Part shown: piece after piece, positions 16,144 to 29,214 of the stretch
Position numbering within the stretch: position 1 is the first letter of the stretch
Layout: each line of letters opens with the position of its first letter
Origin: Spongilla lacustris
Lineage: Eukaryota > Porifera > Demospongiae > Spongillida > Spongillidae
Length of the DNA stretch: 64,000 nt
Direction: 5' to 3'
NCBI GenBank assembly: GCA_949361645.1
Contig: OX442416.1
Span: forward strand, 17,956,229 to 18,020,228
Notes under the pieces: generated by a model
The model's database searches: none
What the model saw: only the letters and a program-made list of their open reading frames with translations
What the model was told of the DNA's origin: nothing
Position numbers and translations under genes: made by a program

Positions 16144-17639
16144 ATGAAGCTCACAACATTTGAATAAAAGCACACCCTCATTTAGCCAGAAGTTTTTCAA
16201 GTGCATGCTTTAACAGTATGCTCAACCTGCAAACACATAACTGGATGGTATGAAATTAAAGCATACCCTCAGATACTTAGTGCTCACATCCATGCACAAT
16301 GTCCAGGGAACTTGTAATTAGCTAAATTGCTCACAACATCTCTTTCTTAAAACAGCCAATACTCTACAGTTCCTACATATGTAATTTGTAGCTTTAACAT
16401 ACATTTTCAAGAATACAGAGCTTTTCTAAGCACACATACACATGTAACACCTGAGTCTCTAAAAGCAGAGAGTACTCTATATTGACTTGGTGACGCAGTA
16501 CTGAGTAGCTAAAAGTCTCACAATATTATTGATGTAAGGACATGCACCACACTCATATCCAACCATCTAAAACCTAGCAGGAGGCTTGCAACATCACAAC
16601 AGGGATCTCCTGAAGTCCATTTCATTATAGCAACATCTGAGAACTACATGTACCTAAGAGCTAGGATCACAACATGATGCATGTAATTGTTGTCTTAAGA
16701 CACAGCTATCTTCCCAAACATTTTAAACCTTGCTGGAAGCTGTAAACATTATTCAATGCTTTAAAACACTGTGACATAACAAAGGAGTCTGTTAAAGCAT
16801 AATTTAAGAACAACATGATCTGGAACTAGCCAAGAGGCCCACATCACAATGCAAGTTGATACTAAAGCAATTCTTCAAATCACAACTAGATCTATAGGCT
16901 TTTCCTAAATAAGAGAGCCTACCCATGTGTTATGCATTGAAATTAAAGCACACCTATCTTTAAATGGCACTAGTACTCTTTCCATGAAATCATCTTGACA
17001 CATGAGCTGATACTCTAAAACGAAAGCATCGGCCCCTAACATAAAAACACGACTCACTTAAATACTACAGTCTGTCCCTACATGATTCATCTTTCCCCAA
17101 TCCTAACTGGTAGGTTGCAATATTAGGCTGTTAAGCATAAAGTAACAGATCTCCATAAGCAAAGGTTAAAAACATTATGATACGGAAATAGCTACAACTT
17201 GATGCAAGCGCATAGGTTTGTTATTTAAAACGCGGTATCGAGCTTAGAGACTAAAAATTTTATGCATTGAAATTAAAGCACACCCTATCTTTAAACGGCA
17301 CACTTTCCATGACATCATCCCTACACGAGCTTCAAAAAATAGAGCATTGAAAGTAAAGCACAGCTTCTCTTTAAACAAATCATCTAAAACCTTGCTGGAG
17401 ATTGGCAACATTTGTCAGTGCTTTAAAATAAATTCACCCTAAGTAACAGAATTTGTGCACACTATCATCTAAAACCAGCAATAATTAAGGGTAGCTCACA
17501 TCATGATTGCAAAGCACACAGGTCTTTCTTTAAAACTGGAACTTTCCCCATACCTATTCCGTTATTTTTACTGAAGGAATAACACACAACGTTACAATTT
17601 AAATGAAAGCACACCCTTAGATGGAGGCTTGAATGCTCA

Positions 17640-18466
17640 CTGACCCTTCACATATGGTATTCTTTAAGCCGTAGACACAGCGATATACATGTAGCCTAGC
17701 TATGAGACAAAATCAGGTCTGCGCACAAGTTACTGCGTGCTGCTTGAGATGCTGGTATAGGCTATTATTAGCTCTGAGAGAGCTGGAAGGTATGTGATCA
17801 ATTCATACATTTCATTTTTGCGTGTCTACTACCCCGCGTGTGTGCGTCTCAGATTCACTAACTCACAGAATGGCACCGCATATCGATCCGCACGTACATG
17901 TACCACACCGTTCATTGCCTCTCTGTGCGATTGTGCTAATTGAGGCGCACCACATTCGATGCTTGTAAACATGGATAATTAGCTTAGAGAAGGCTAATTA
18001 AAAGTGGGCTCGCAACACCCACGTAGGAGGTGGGGCATACGGAGTTGCATCCGCCTTCGAATTGTATCACGTGATGTGACACCCACAGGTCTGAGTGCTT
18101 AAAGATCCGCCTCCGTATTATCACAGCGATTTAATCACGAGATTAAGTCTTAGGACGAGGTCGTGTGCGCATGCGTATGCGAAGAAAAATAGGCAGTGGA
18201 TCGTAGTTTCAGTTTAGTAGGTGGAAAAAATCCAATATTTTGACCGAAGCTTCACAACCGATACCTGAACACAGGAGAACTTTTAAATCAGTTAATTTGT
18301 TGTGCTTATTAAAATTAATTAGCATAATTAATAATGTATTAATGAAATTAATGGAAAACAATTTGAGGAAACCGACCAACTCTGTTTCAAAATACCAGAT
18401 TTTTTGCTCCATCCTATCAAACTTTATTCACAATCAAAAGCGTTGCGTTCATTCGTGGACACCCTG
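17640..18466 (-). repeat. outer terminal inverted repeat, right arm
   Basis: Inverse copy of 8147-8960, with only scattered substitutions and small indels. Confidence 0.85.
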
Positions 18467-18470
18467 TATA

Positions 18471-19017
18471 TAAAACAGTTCACTGTCGTCTTTGAAATGA
18501 TGGCTGTCAAAACAGCTACCTGTGAGGATAACACGTGTAGTAGGTATTAGAAGTCAAGTGGTTCATTAAAACAATTGTTGCTGAAAAAGCATTGCTGATA
18601 GCTGTTATGATAGTCCTACCACCTAAATAAATATGATTTATGGTAACGAGCCTCAATGGCAAGTGGGGCCACCCTTTTATGTTTTTTCAATTTTGAGTGT
18701 GACCAAACAATAGACATATTTTTTTGCCGATCATACTGATATGACGGAAAACAATATTTGCACAACGCGTACATGCATGATTAACCCATAGCTCTCTTGA
18801 CATGCATGCATGGAACGCGTTCTCGATTTGTGCTTGCGGCGGAGATCTGGCGGGAGGTGGATGAGCTTACGAGCATGTGTAAGGGTTAAACAACTTCATA
18901 ACTGATAGAAGGTTATACATTTGTTCAATTGACTTGTACTATTCAGTACAATCCCGTGGTAAGTCCTGCATGTGTGTACAAACCCATGCACCTCAAAAGC
19001 CTGCATTGTTTGTGGTT
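18471..19017. other. intergenic, nothing recognised
   Basis: Unique-looking sequence between the foldback element and a MITE. No exon is supported. Confidence 0.5.
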
Positions 19018-19303
19018 TCAATAGATGTCTAAGGCTCCACAAATTTTTTTATTGTACGTAATTCAAACTTGCACTCATGATGCAATGGGTAAAGCCAGTG
19101 AACATCGCCTGAGGCTAGCATTGTGGCATCACAACCAATTAATGATTTCATTTGAAGTTTGAGTCAAAAGGTACACTAAGGATCTAGATGCAAGCATGGT
19201 AGAGGTAAACAGTACTGATATGTAATGCGTTAGACCTCTTTAGTGTTGAGTTTGGGACTGAATTACGTACAATTTACTTTGTGAGGCCTTAGACATCTAT
19301 TGA
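19018..19303. mobile_element. 286-bp MITE with inverted ends
   Basis: TCAATAGATGTCTAAGGC at 19018 is mirrored by its complement ending at 19303 (GCCTTAGACATCTATTGA). The inverted match continues inward through GTACGTAATTCA. There is no coding content. Confidence 0.7.
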
Positions 19304-19452
19304 ATACATGCTGCATGCCTGGAGCGATAACATTAAATACACAACTTTTGCGCTTTGTTGGGGTATCCTATATCCAACCTTTGACGGGGTCGCTTCGCTG
19401 ATTGAACTGGAAACTGAATAAATGACTTCGTGGACAAACGTTTACCAGCATT

Positions 19453-19641
19453 GCGTAGCGGACTAGAACGAACGTCCTGGGAAAGAAGGTGGGACTTCAA
19501 CACACGTGATATATATTAATAGCGTGTATGATATGATGCTGTAATATATAATTCGGCCTATTAATATACATGTATATTACGTGTGATGAAGTCCCACCTT
19601 CTTTTCGACGACGTTCGCAGACGTTCGCTCTCGTCCGCTGC
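19453..19641. mobile_element. 189-bp palindromic MITE
   Basis: The left half (GCGTAGCGGACTAGAACGAA, then AAGAAGGTGGGACTTC and CACACGTGATATATATTAAT) is mirrored imperfectly by the right half, ending GTCCGCTGC at 19641. RNA or single-stranded DNA from it would fold into one long hairpin. It sits just upstream of the ROCO gene. Confidence 0.7.
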
Positions 19642-19900
19642 ACAATGATATAATGTTTATGTAATAACAAATGACGTAGGACGCGAGTTGCAGAAGGTTT
19701 ACATTCGCGGGTACCGTTTTGGACTTTATTACAAACTGCAGTATGGTATGACCAAACATGGCAATAGTGCTCAGTCTACGACTAGCTATTAGTCTCGTCC
19801 CCCGACCCACATACGGCAGCAGCGCTTTCTCACCAAGCACGTTGCTATGTATGCATACAGTATGTATATTCATAAATATGTGCATGGCATCTCTCCACAG

Positions 19901-22900
19901 AAATAGAAAAGAAGATATCATCAATTTTGGGTAATTGCAAAGACATAACTTTTAAGCAACTAAGAAACATCAAATTGGTCTTCTATGGAACTCCAAGAAC
20001 AGGGAAAACCACACTTCGTAAACAGTTGCTTACTAGTGCTGAGGATTCTCTTCAGCAGTCTACACAGCCTAGTACAAATGTTGCAGAAATATGTGGCCCT
20101 GTTTTTGTTGAGCGAATAGTCATGTCTATTAGTAATGAAGAAAACGATGCATGGAGATGGACAGCTCAAAAATTAGATGACATAGCAAAAACACTGCTGC
20201 AATGTTTAGACAACAAACTATTACAATCAGAAATTGAAGAAAAACCAAATGTGAGTGTAGCACAAAGTATCACACACACCACTATGAATCAACAGCATGT
20301 ACAGAGCAAGCAGATGGCTAATATATCAGATGTGTATGAACTACCACAACAGATTATAACAGAGGGGGGGAACGATCCATATCCCATGACTGTACCCATT
20401 CTTAAACAAGATGAAGTGCATAGCTTGAGTACAGACTTAGACATAAAACAACTTTTTTTTGAAGCTGTTAAAACTGGTGAATGGGCAGATGTAGTGCGTG
20501 CTCTTAGTATTGACAAAGCAATGCTTTTACAAGTTATTGATGGAGGTGGACAGCCCAGCTTCCAAGAAATATTCCCTCTTCTTATAAATGGTCCATCTGT
20601 AACACTTCTCATGTTCAAGCTGACAGATGATATGCTAAAGTCTTATGCAGTTCAGTACCAGCCAAAGGATGGAGCAGAACAAACGTGGCAAGATACATAT
20701 GTGGTCAGGGATTTCATCTTTCATGCCATCTCTAGTACAGTTCCATTAACAGATGATACAAATCATTCATTTGGCTGTAAAATACAACTAGTTGGTACTC
20801 ATAAGGATGAACTGAAGGGTTCTAATGACCAAAAGAAAGCTACAATTATGGATATTAATAAATCACTGCATGGCTGGCTGCAGGAGTTAAAAGTATTTAG
20901 ATCTATAAATGCAAAAAATGTTAAAGACTTAGTCATTGGTATTGACAATTTCGAACAACTAGACATACTTAAAGTAAAGAAAAAAGTTGAAGAACTAGTA
21001 TTGCAAACGCCTTACAAAGATATTCCAGCTCCCTGGCTGGTATTTGACTTTGTTCTCCATGCATATGCCAAATCAAAACAGTTACGTAAAGTTGGAAAAA
21101 AAAAAAGTGAACTAATTGCTAAAATATGTGGTGTAAAAGATGAGGAGTTTGAGGTGATCCTACATTATCTGCATTATGAAGCAGGCACATTGCTCTACTA
21201 TTTTGATATCCCTGAGCTTAGCAATTGTGTTATTACTGACTTCCAGTTGATATTTGATTCTATATCCAAAATCATTGTTGACTATTTTGATGACAACTCT
21301 GAACATGGCTCTCATCTTTGTGACAAAAATTCTCTACATAAGAAAGGACAGCTGAACACTTCAGTTTTGAAAGAAGTTGAAGGATGTCTGACAGTAAATG
21401 AACTTCTTGCTCTAATGCAGCATCGTCATATTATATCTAAAATGGATGGAAACATGTTCTTTATGCCTTCTGTGCTGCCAAAAGCAGAACCATCTTACAG
21501 CAAATCCAGTGATTCCTTCCTAGTGATGTTTGAGCATGGCTGCTGTCCTGTTGGACTATTCTGTGCAGTAACCACCAGACTTATCATTACACACAGTGTC
21601 ATTGACAAGTGCAAGTGGGAAGTCAAGAAGGATGCTCGCCAGTTTAGGAATAAAATAAGTTTTTATTATTGTTCTGGGAAAAAATATCATGTTGTACTTT
21701 CGGCTTTTTTTGCTCATTATGAAATATCTCTGTATACAAAAGCTAAACCAAGCATCAGATATGCAATTTACAAAGCAGTTGGTGAAGCATTCGTAACAGT
21801 TTGCAAAGATATGAACTATCCATCTCCGTCTTATGGGTTCTATTGTCCCAGGGAGGACTGCATTTATGAAGGTGTTCAGTATTTACAGAATGAGCATCCA
21901 GCCAAGTGTGCATTTGATATGGAGGCTGAGGAGATGGAATGTTACTATACCAGTGTACCAAGTGATCTGACAGAGGAACATAAGTCATGGTTTCAGCTTT
22001 TTGTAAGTTGTAGCATTTATATGTATGCAGTCCTGAGGTCATACTGTTTGATACATTCAGACATTTACATATATAGTTTTGTTAAATTAGTCCAAATTCT
22101 GCGCCATCCGCCTTTAACAAGCCTTTTATCATTCTGTTGTGAGGCTTCTTCAAGCCTGATGTTAATGCATAGTCAAGCTGAGCGAGAGCATTACGTCTAG
22201 GTCAATTGGCATTTTGTGGTTTATAGTTTATACAAGGCACGATACAAAGACTTACACATACCCCCAATGATGTAGCTGTCTAGACCAGAAAGGGCTATTT
22301 TTAGATGTCAGTCTAACATGGTCTGTCTTCCAGTGGGACATTTAGGTTGTGGCATCAGTGTTTGACTTGTATCTGAATGTGATTGCCTTGTCTCTGGCAT
22401 GTAAAACATTTTATACCATGTACCACAACATACATAATGACTTAACATGTATAGCCAATGGTTTAGTTTGCTAAGTGACTCAGCATTTTACGGTGGCATT
22501 ACTATCTGACTCTGAATTAAATGTGTTTGCCTTGTCTCTGGCATGTATAGCGCTTTAAACCATGTACCACAAGATAATGATTTAATATGTATAGCCAATG
22601 GTTTAGTTTGCTAAGTGACTCAGCATTTTACGGTGGCGTGGCGGATGGGGTCCCGCGCAGTGTTTCCACTCGGGGACCACCAGAATGGATAGGAGAGAGA
22701 ATATATAGTCCCATTTAAATTAGTAGCATGACACAAACATTTTCCATTGTTATTTCCAATGATTGCACGAAATTAATAACAGTCTTGTACCTACAGCACA
22801 TGATTTTAATAAGGTATGTAGTGATTCAATTTATCTCAATCCAGGTGCAACCACAAGAACAGATGAATGGTAAGAACAAATCAGCAATCAGCATTAATTC

Positions 22901-24183
22901 TGAATTGTGATTTTTAGTTATGTTTCTGTTACTATTCGTTTGTCTTGATGCAAGTGTTAGTCTTCATGTGTAGTATGTACCAGTTCAAAGCAAATATCTC
23001 ATTTGCCCTCCCTTTTTCTGAGATTCACGAGGTTACAAAGGTTACATACCTATTGGGTGTGTTTGATATGTGTTGTATTTGAATGGTATTGTGTTGTATA
23101 CATGTATAAGGTGGTTGAAAATCGCAATTAGGAGTGCTATTACATTGGTAGCAGAGAATACTTCATGACATTGCTCTGCCATTCTTCCTCCTCTGATGGT
23201 TGCTACAAGCTATGCTGTGCAAACCTAACATTACACTATTCTCTGATACCAATGTAATAGCACTCCTAATTGCAATATGCAACACATATCAAACACACAA
23301 CAAAGGCCCAATAGGTATGTAACCTTTGTAACCTCGTGAATATAATAACCCAACTGAATGGGAACACAGTAATTAGTGGAGTGTCAATAGGGAGGGCAAA
23401 TGGGATATTTGCTTTTGAACTGGTACATACTATGTCTTGAATATGGCCAGTTTGTTAGTTAAAGGATCATTCATTATGTTATCATACTCTTGGCACTTGA
23501 ACTAATGAACTAAACCTGTTGACATTTAAATGATTTTATTATGTACCATATTTACTACTTAGCTGTATTAATCTCCTTGCAGTTGGTGACGATCAAAATG
23601 AAAGGGGAATGAAGAGGAGGGGAGAAGCTGTAGCAGATGGAGTGAAGAAGATAAGGGAATACCCAGCCTCTACACAACAATGTAACCATTAATTGTTCTT
23701 ATAAATAAGTGGTTTATAGATATACAGCTCTATATACATTACTAACAGACCTCGTAACTCTGTATACATTACTACCAGACCACCAATAAGTCTTAACTGT
23801 GTATACATATACTACCAGACCACCAGTCTTACTAAATACTGTATTACATGTCTACCACTCTAGTATGTCTTTTCTTGAAAGAGATCAATCTTTTAAACTT
23901 TCTTTTGTCTTCAGCCAAAATAGTTGATGCTAACATTGCAAGAATAGCTGGGAGTTTGCCTAACTGGCAGCTAGTTGCACGCAAACTGGGCTTTGGAGAG
24001 GAAGAAATTAAAGACATTGAAACTAATCATCAACGATGTGAAGATCGAAGGATAGCATTTATGAGAAAATGGATTATGAAAAATGGAACTAAAGCTACCT
24101 ATGAGAAGTTATCCAAAGCACTGGAGGAGCTGGATCAACAAGGAGCAGCTGATAAAATAATTGAAATTGCTAGTGAACAATAG
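19901..24183 (+). CDS. ROCO (Roc-COR) GTPase with C-terminal Death domain
   Basis: Exons 19901-22002, 22845-22869, 23583-23681 and 23915-24183 join in phase with GT/AG sites and end at TAG, giving about 830 residues. The first listed exon follows acceptor CTCTCCACAG. There is no ATG in its open frame upstream, so at least one 5' exon is missing from my model. The Roc G domain shows the P-loop GTPRTGKT (near 19990), switch-II DGGGQPSFQEI (near 20535) and G4 motif GTHKDE (near 20795). A COR-type winged helix follows: LHYEAGTLLYYFDIPELSNCVITDFQ-like, near 21165-21250. The last exon encodes a Death domain (ANIARIAGSLPNWQLVARKL ... RKWI ... LSKALEEL). Roc-COR plus Death domain is the C-terminal arrangement of DAPK1 and many sponge ROCO proteins. 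I expect GTP-regulated dimerisation and death-domain signalling in the cytoplasm. No kinase, ankyrin or LRR region is seen here. Confidence 0.8.
22373..22637 (+). repeat. tandem direct duplication inside ROCO intron
   Basis: Segments 22373-22497 and 22511-22637 are direct copies, sharing TTGCCTTGTCTCTGGCATGT and AGCCAATGGTTTAGTTTGCT through ATTTTACGGTGGC. They differ by a few substitutions and small indels. The duplication lies in the intron 22003-22844. Confidence 0.85.
22973..23430. mobile_element. 458-bp MITE with long inverted repeats, TA target
   Basis: The left end GTATGTACCAGTTCAAAGCA is mirrored by TGCTTTTGAACTGGTACATAC-type sequence ending at 23430, with TA on both sides. Inner inverted segments include GCAATTAGGAGTGCTATTAC and its complement. 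It is inserted in the ROCO intron 22870-23582. The TA target fits Tc1/mariner-type mobilisation. Confidence 0.8.
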
Positions 24184-25726
24184 AGCAGTAGTGAATTGTC
24201 TTCTTTTTTTTTTGTTTAATTGAATAGCGTAACAAATCCTGCATGATTAGTTTGTCTAGTGGTATAGAAAATATTATTCATAATAGTAGTGTCATTATCC
24301 ACTTTCATGTGTATCTTGGTTTGATGTTTACTGGTAAGTGATTTAACATACAAATTCTGATACAAAACTGATTCACTGATGTGTGATCAAAGATAAAAGA
24401 TATTAGGAAAGGTTAGGAAATATATCAAAACACACTAAAAGGGTAATCAAAGGCAGAATACAGTGGCTAGGGAACTTCTTGTCTATGAATGTAATGCACT
24501 CTACTAGGACTTTGTTTAAATTTGATTCATAATCATGATTGCGAGCTACTATTTCTTCCATCTATCAGCAAGTATAGGTCACCATGTGCTTGCAGCTTCT
24601 CTTCATCTATATGTGCCGGATTTGCCAAAGTAAAAATTGCAGGGCCAGCCATCGTTAAGAGTCGTTATGAAATTAATAACCCTGGAGAAGAGGCTAGGCT
24701 GAGTATGGTGAACAGTGCATGGCAGTAATATGGCACATTTGATAGCAGGAAACCTTTAGCATGCACTTCTTCACTTTCCAATTGCACTGCCTTTTCTATT
24801 GGAGACATTAGATATATTTTATTCGGTTATTATTCAATACACGTAAAATTATGCTGATGTGCCAGAATGCTAGGGCTTTGCTAGGAAGAAGTGCATCATG
24901 TGAAGTAGATGTCTGTTTAGAGTAGCTCAGTATTTAGTTTTCTGTATGCATAATAATTCAAATACAATACAAGTTCCAATTACTATGATTAACATAGCGT
25001 GACCCTACTTAGCATGCAAGGCCCCCCGCATTTGATTTGATGAGTGTCAACTGTGAAGTTCATCTTGGGGTAACTATTTGTGACTTGGCACCGAGGGCAA
25101 TGCCTCTTCACAGCTAGCTTCACTTGAAACAAATATGTTGAGCCTTGTTGCCTCCTAACCGGCCCAAATTATACTTCCACAGTCATTGGGACACATATCC
25201 AGCCATGCTTACTGCACTATTCTTCTGCTGAGAGGGCAGCTGACTACACGTGTCAACAATATGGGTTAAACCAAGCAGAGAGACCACAGGTTTGGAGCAA
25301 ACCCAATTGGCCAGGTCGACATCAGCAGGTCTGGTATGCAAATGTTCTTGACCAAATCCAATTCCACCTTCATGCAATACTACCACTGAGGTTGCCATGC
25401 ATGCAACAGGTGTCTTGTAGCTGATTATGCATGCCAGGTTACACGTGACCGCATGGTGACCAAGGGGATAATGTGATTGCCAGCAACCACAAAGACACAT
25501 GTGCAGAGAACACTAAAAGTGTTTATTGAGGAGCGGCGTGGTGAGTACTCAAATTTTCAAACCATCAGTTTAAAGTAACAATGTTGTGTATGTCATTTTT
25601 CGTAGGGACTGTTCTCAATTTGAAATTTGCCAATGCAATCTGTCTGGACTGGGAATTCAATGAGTTGGCTCTGATGTATTGCCACATTAGGTGATTAATC
25701 TTATCTCACGTAAACGTCCTTGGCTG
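24184..25726. other. intergenic, nothing recognised
   Basis: Between the ROCO stop and the retrotransposon. No conserved frame, RNA gene or strong repeat was found. Confidence 0.5.
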
Positions 25727-25773
25727 CAGCGTGTAGAGTAGTGTATGAACCATATGGTGTGCATGAATTAGAG

Positions 25774-25785
25774 TGCGCATGCGCA
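25774..25785. promoter_or_regulatory. NRF-1-type site in LTR promoter
   Basis: TGCGCATGCGCA, the same 12-mer as in the CARD-like gene promoter. It is repeated in the 3' LTR at 29967-29978. Confidence 0.55.
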
Positions 25786-25851
25786 GGACAGTGGTAGACA
25801 GGTAGAGCCAGCAGCAGGCTGCGGGTGTGTCATTGTGCTGTCCTTTTGTGG

Positions 25852-25861
25852 TATATATATA
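25852..25861 (+). promoter_or_regulatory. probable TATA box of the LTR
   Basis: TATATATATA about 22 bp before the end of the LTR and about 62 bp before the gag ATG. Confidence 0.5.
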
Positions 25862-25883
25862 CTCTCATTGCTGCGTTACTACA

Positions 25884-25901
25884 TTTGGCGACGAGGGTGG
25901 C
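25884..25901 (+). promoter_or_regulatory. primer-binding-site region
   Basis: TTTGGCGACGAGGGTGGC directly follows the 5' LTR, where the tRNA primer-binding site of Ty3/gypsy elements lies. I have not assigned the tRNA. Confidence 0.5.
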
Positions 25902-25922
25902 TTTTCGACGGGTTCCTCAAGA

Positions 25923-26912
25923 ATGGCGCACATGGCTTTCGGTCACATACAGGAATTTGACCCCAACGTCGAAGGTATTTCCTCATACTTGGAGCGGATG
26001 GGGTTATATTTTGTTGCAAACAAGATTGAATCGGAGCGTCAGGTAGCGGTATTCCTCTCTTTGATTGGGGGTAAAAATTACGCGCTGTTGCGTGACTTGT
26101 TGCTGCCGCAGCAGCTAAAGGATATGTCGCTTGTTGAACTGATGGGTACATTAAGAAGACATTTTGAGCCCAAACCAGTTGTTATAGCGGAGCGTTTTCA
26201 CTTTCATCGTAGGAGCCAGGGTGCGGATGAAAGTGTGGCTGAGTATGTTGCTGAATTAAGGAAGCTTGCTACACATTGTCGTTTTGGCGGTTATCTAGAG
26301 GAAGCGCTTAGGGATAGGCTGGTGTGCGGATTACGCGAAGAAAGTACGCAAAGGGCGTTACTGACAGAGAATGAATTAACTTTGGCGCGAGCATTAGAAA
26401 TCGCACAAAGTAGGGAGGCTGTTCTAATGAATGCCCAGCGACTGAAAGAGCCTAGTCTGACAGTGAAGAAGGTGACTACGAGGACAGATACAACTATGTC
26501 ATCAAAATGTATACGTTGTGGAAGCAGTAAGCATCTTGCTGATAGGTGTCCATTTAGGCAAGCTACATGTTTCAAATGCAATAAATCTGGGCATATTGCT
26601 AGAGTATGTAGAAGTGGTGGGAAGCCAGTTGGTTTGTCTAAACCAACATCGCAACCTTATCAAGGGCGCAACACTCTCTCAGTGGAGGATTCTGCAGAAG
26701 AAGAATCTGCAATTGACAACGTTAGTGTGTTTGCTGTTGGAACACCACAAGTTCGTCCTATTGTGGTCAAGATTGCAGTGAATGGAACAACGATTGAGAT
26801 GGAAGTAGACACTGGGGCAGCTGTCTCGTTAGTATCAGAGCGCACTTGGAAGCAGATTAGGGGTCAAGTGAAATTACAGAAGGCAGATGTTGTATGGTGG
26901 TCGGAGATATGA
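25923..26912 (+). pseudogene. Gag-protease, truncated by a deletion in protease
   Basis: The ATG at 25923 starts a Gag with a capsid-like helical region (LRRHFEPKPVVIAERFHF, then SVAEYVAELRKLA and LRDRLVCGL), followed by two CCHC zinc knuckles: CIRCGSSKHLADRC and CFKCNKSGHIARVC, near 26510-26610. The aspartic protease active site is VDTGAAVSLVSE near 26810. The frame stops at 26912, just after the start of protease. Comparison with the usual spacing of this element type suggests about 20 codons of protease are deleted near 26885, and the pol frame continues in a different phase. Gag itself looks intact. The product would package element RNA in cytoplasmic particles. Confidence 0.85.
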
Positions 26913-29214
26913 GTTGTTGCTGAGAGTTGTGAAGGAGGATGGACCAAGTTTGATAGGAAGGGATTGGCTTCAGCAGATTAAGCTGGATTGGTCTGCTATG
27001 TGTCATTGGATCAGTCCTTCACAAAGTGACCAAATGGTCAAAACGTTGATGCACAAGTATGCTGATGTTTTCAAGGCTGAGCTAGGTACAATGAAAGGCA
27101 TTAAAGCCAAGTTGGTACTGAAGGTTGGAGTAGTACCAAAGTTTATCAGACCTAGACCTATACCCTTTGCTCTGAAGGAGGCAGTGGAGCAGGAACTTCG
27201 TCATCTTGAAGAGCAAGGAATATTGAGAAGGATAACACACAGTTCTTGGGCTGCTCCAATTGTAGTGGTCCCAAAGAAGGATGGCAGAGTTCGATTGTGT
27301 GGCGACTACAAGATGACTATTAACCAGTATTTGGAGGTGGACCGCTATCCTCTGCCAAAGCCAAATGACTTGTTTGCCACCCTAGCAGGAGGACAAAAGT
27401 TTTCAAAAATCGATCTGTCTCAAGCATACCAGCAGTTGGTTTTGGAAGAAGAGTCTTGTGAGTTGGTGGTCATAAACACACATATTGGGTTGTTCAGTTA
27501 TACACGCCTTCCTTTCGGGGTGGCTTCCGCCCCTGCATTATTTCAGCGGGCAATGGACTCCATTTTGCAAGGCATAGCGGGAGTGATCTGCTATATTGAT
27601 GACATTTTGGTGACAGGAAAGGATGATGCTCAACATCTGCAGGCTTTGGAGCAGGTGTTAAGCAGGTTACAGAAAGCAGGCTTGACCATACAGAAGAACA
27701 AGTGTGTTTTTATGGCAAAGTCTGTGGAATACCTTGGCCATGTTGTTGATGCGGAGGGATTACATACAACTCCAGAAAAGTTGAAGGCTATTCTTGAGGC
27801 TCCTGCACCAAAGGATCTAAATCAGATGCGATCATTCTTGGGTTTGGTTAATTACTATGCCAGGTTCATACCAAACTTGTCAACGGTGCTTCATCCCCTG
27901 AATAGATTGTTGAGACAAGATGTCTCTTGGGAATGGGATGAATTGTGTGAAGAAGCATTCCAGTTAGCGAAGCAAAGCCTGGCATCTAGTCGAGTTCTGG
28001 TTCACTATGATCCAACTCTGCCGCTAAAATTGGCTGGTGATGCATCAGAGTATGGAGTCGGAGCTGTACTCTCACATGTGTGTCCTGACGGGTCAGAGAG
28101 GCCGGTTGCATTTGCATCCAGAACACTGTCATCTAGCGAGAGAAATTATGCACAACTGGAAAAAGAAGCTCTTTCCTTAATATTCGGTGTTCGTAAATTC
28201 CACCAGTATCTTTATGGACGTCCATTTACTCTGTATACAGATCACAAGCCGTTAACTACCATTTTGGGATCAAAGGCAGGTATTCCTACCCTGGCTGCTG
28301 CTCGACTTCAAAGGTGGGCATTGTTGCTATCCACGTATCAGTATACTATTGAGTACCGTTCAACGGCTTGTCATGCAAATGCTGATGGCTTGTCACGGTT
28401 GCCTTTGCAAAGTACAGGAGAGGAGGAGGATGTGACAGCAGCAACAGTTTTCAATGTGGCACAGTTGGAAAGTTTGCCTGTGACAGCTGAGCAGTTGAAA
28501 GTGGCAACAGGGTGTGACCAAATTTTAGGCAAAGTGCTGTTGTTAACACAGAAAGGTTGGCCTACTAAAGTGAATGATGATCTGAAGCCATACTGGATTC
28601 GGCGAGATGAGATAACCATTGAAAGCGGTTGCTTGTTGTGGGGGGTGCGAGTGCTGGTGCCTAAGAAGATGCAGGGTAGAGTACTTGAGGAATTGCACAA
28701 AGGTCACCCTGGGGCGTCACGAATGAAGTCGTTAGCCCGAGGTTATTTGTGGTGGCCAGGGTTGGACACGGAGTTAGAACATCTAGCAAAATCGTGCATT
28801 CCTTGTCAAGAAGTCAAGTTGACTCCACCTGCAGCTCCATTGCATCCATGGGTGTGGCCATCATTACCCTGGCAACGTATTCATGTTGATTTCGCAGGCC
28901 CATTCCTGGGACAGCAGTTCTTGATAGTGGTAGATGCGCATTCAAAATGGCCTGAGGTTATACCAATGGCATCATCCACAACCGCAGCCAGGACCATTGA
29001 GGCACTGCGACTGTTATTTGCATCATATGGTGTACCAAACCAGTTGGTCTCGGATAACGGTCCACAGTTTGTATCAAAGGAATTTGCTGAGTTCATGGCT
29101 GGAAATGCTGTGAAGCATATTCGGGTGGCACCATATCAAATGGATTGGCAGAACGGTTTGTACAAACATTCAAGAAAGCAATGTCAGCAGCAAGGAACGA
29201 CGGAGCTTCATTGA
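26887..29214 (+). pseudogene. Pol: protease end, reverse transcriptase, RNase H, integrase (5' part)
   Basis: The open frame begins inside the protease C-terminal region (GPSLIGRDWLQQIKLDW), so its apparent ATG is not a real start. Reverse transcriptase motifs include FSKIDLSQAYQQL, LPFGVASAPALFQRAMD and the catalytic YIDDILV near 27590. RNase H shows GDASEYGVGAVLSH and YTDHKPL near 28015-28250. Integrase has the HHCC region (HKGHPGASRMK ... CIPCQ) and the first two acidic residues in HVDFAGP and VSDNGPQF (28885 and 29055). About 10 bp are missing near 29140, after VAPYQ, which shifts the frame and ends it at 29214. Reverse transcriptase and RNase H are otherwise complete. Confidence 0.9.

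Larger units (their letters stand above)
25732..25883 (+). repeat. 5' LTR
   Basis: Begins TGTAGAGTAGTG and ends GCGTTACTACA (TG...CA). It carries the NRF-1-type palindrome TGCGCATGCGCA at 25774-25785 and a TATA-like GTATATATATACT at 25851-25863. Confidence 0.95.

Noticed and set aside
22003..22200. Continuation of the ROCO open frame past 22002
   Set aside because: A consensus donor (TTT/GTAAGT) at 22003 and three downstream exons in matching phase, the last with a Death domain, show that this part is intron.
24522..24728. 68-codon open frame downstream of the ROCO gene
   Set aside because: No recognisable domain, splice context or conservation signal.
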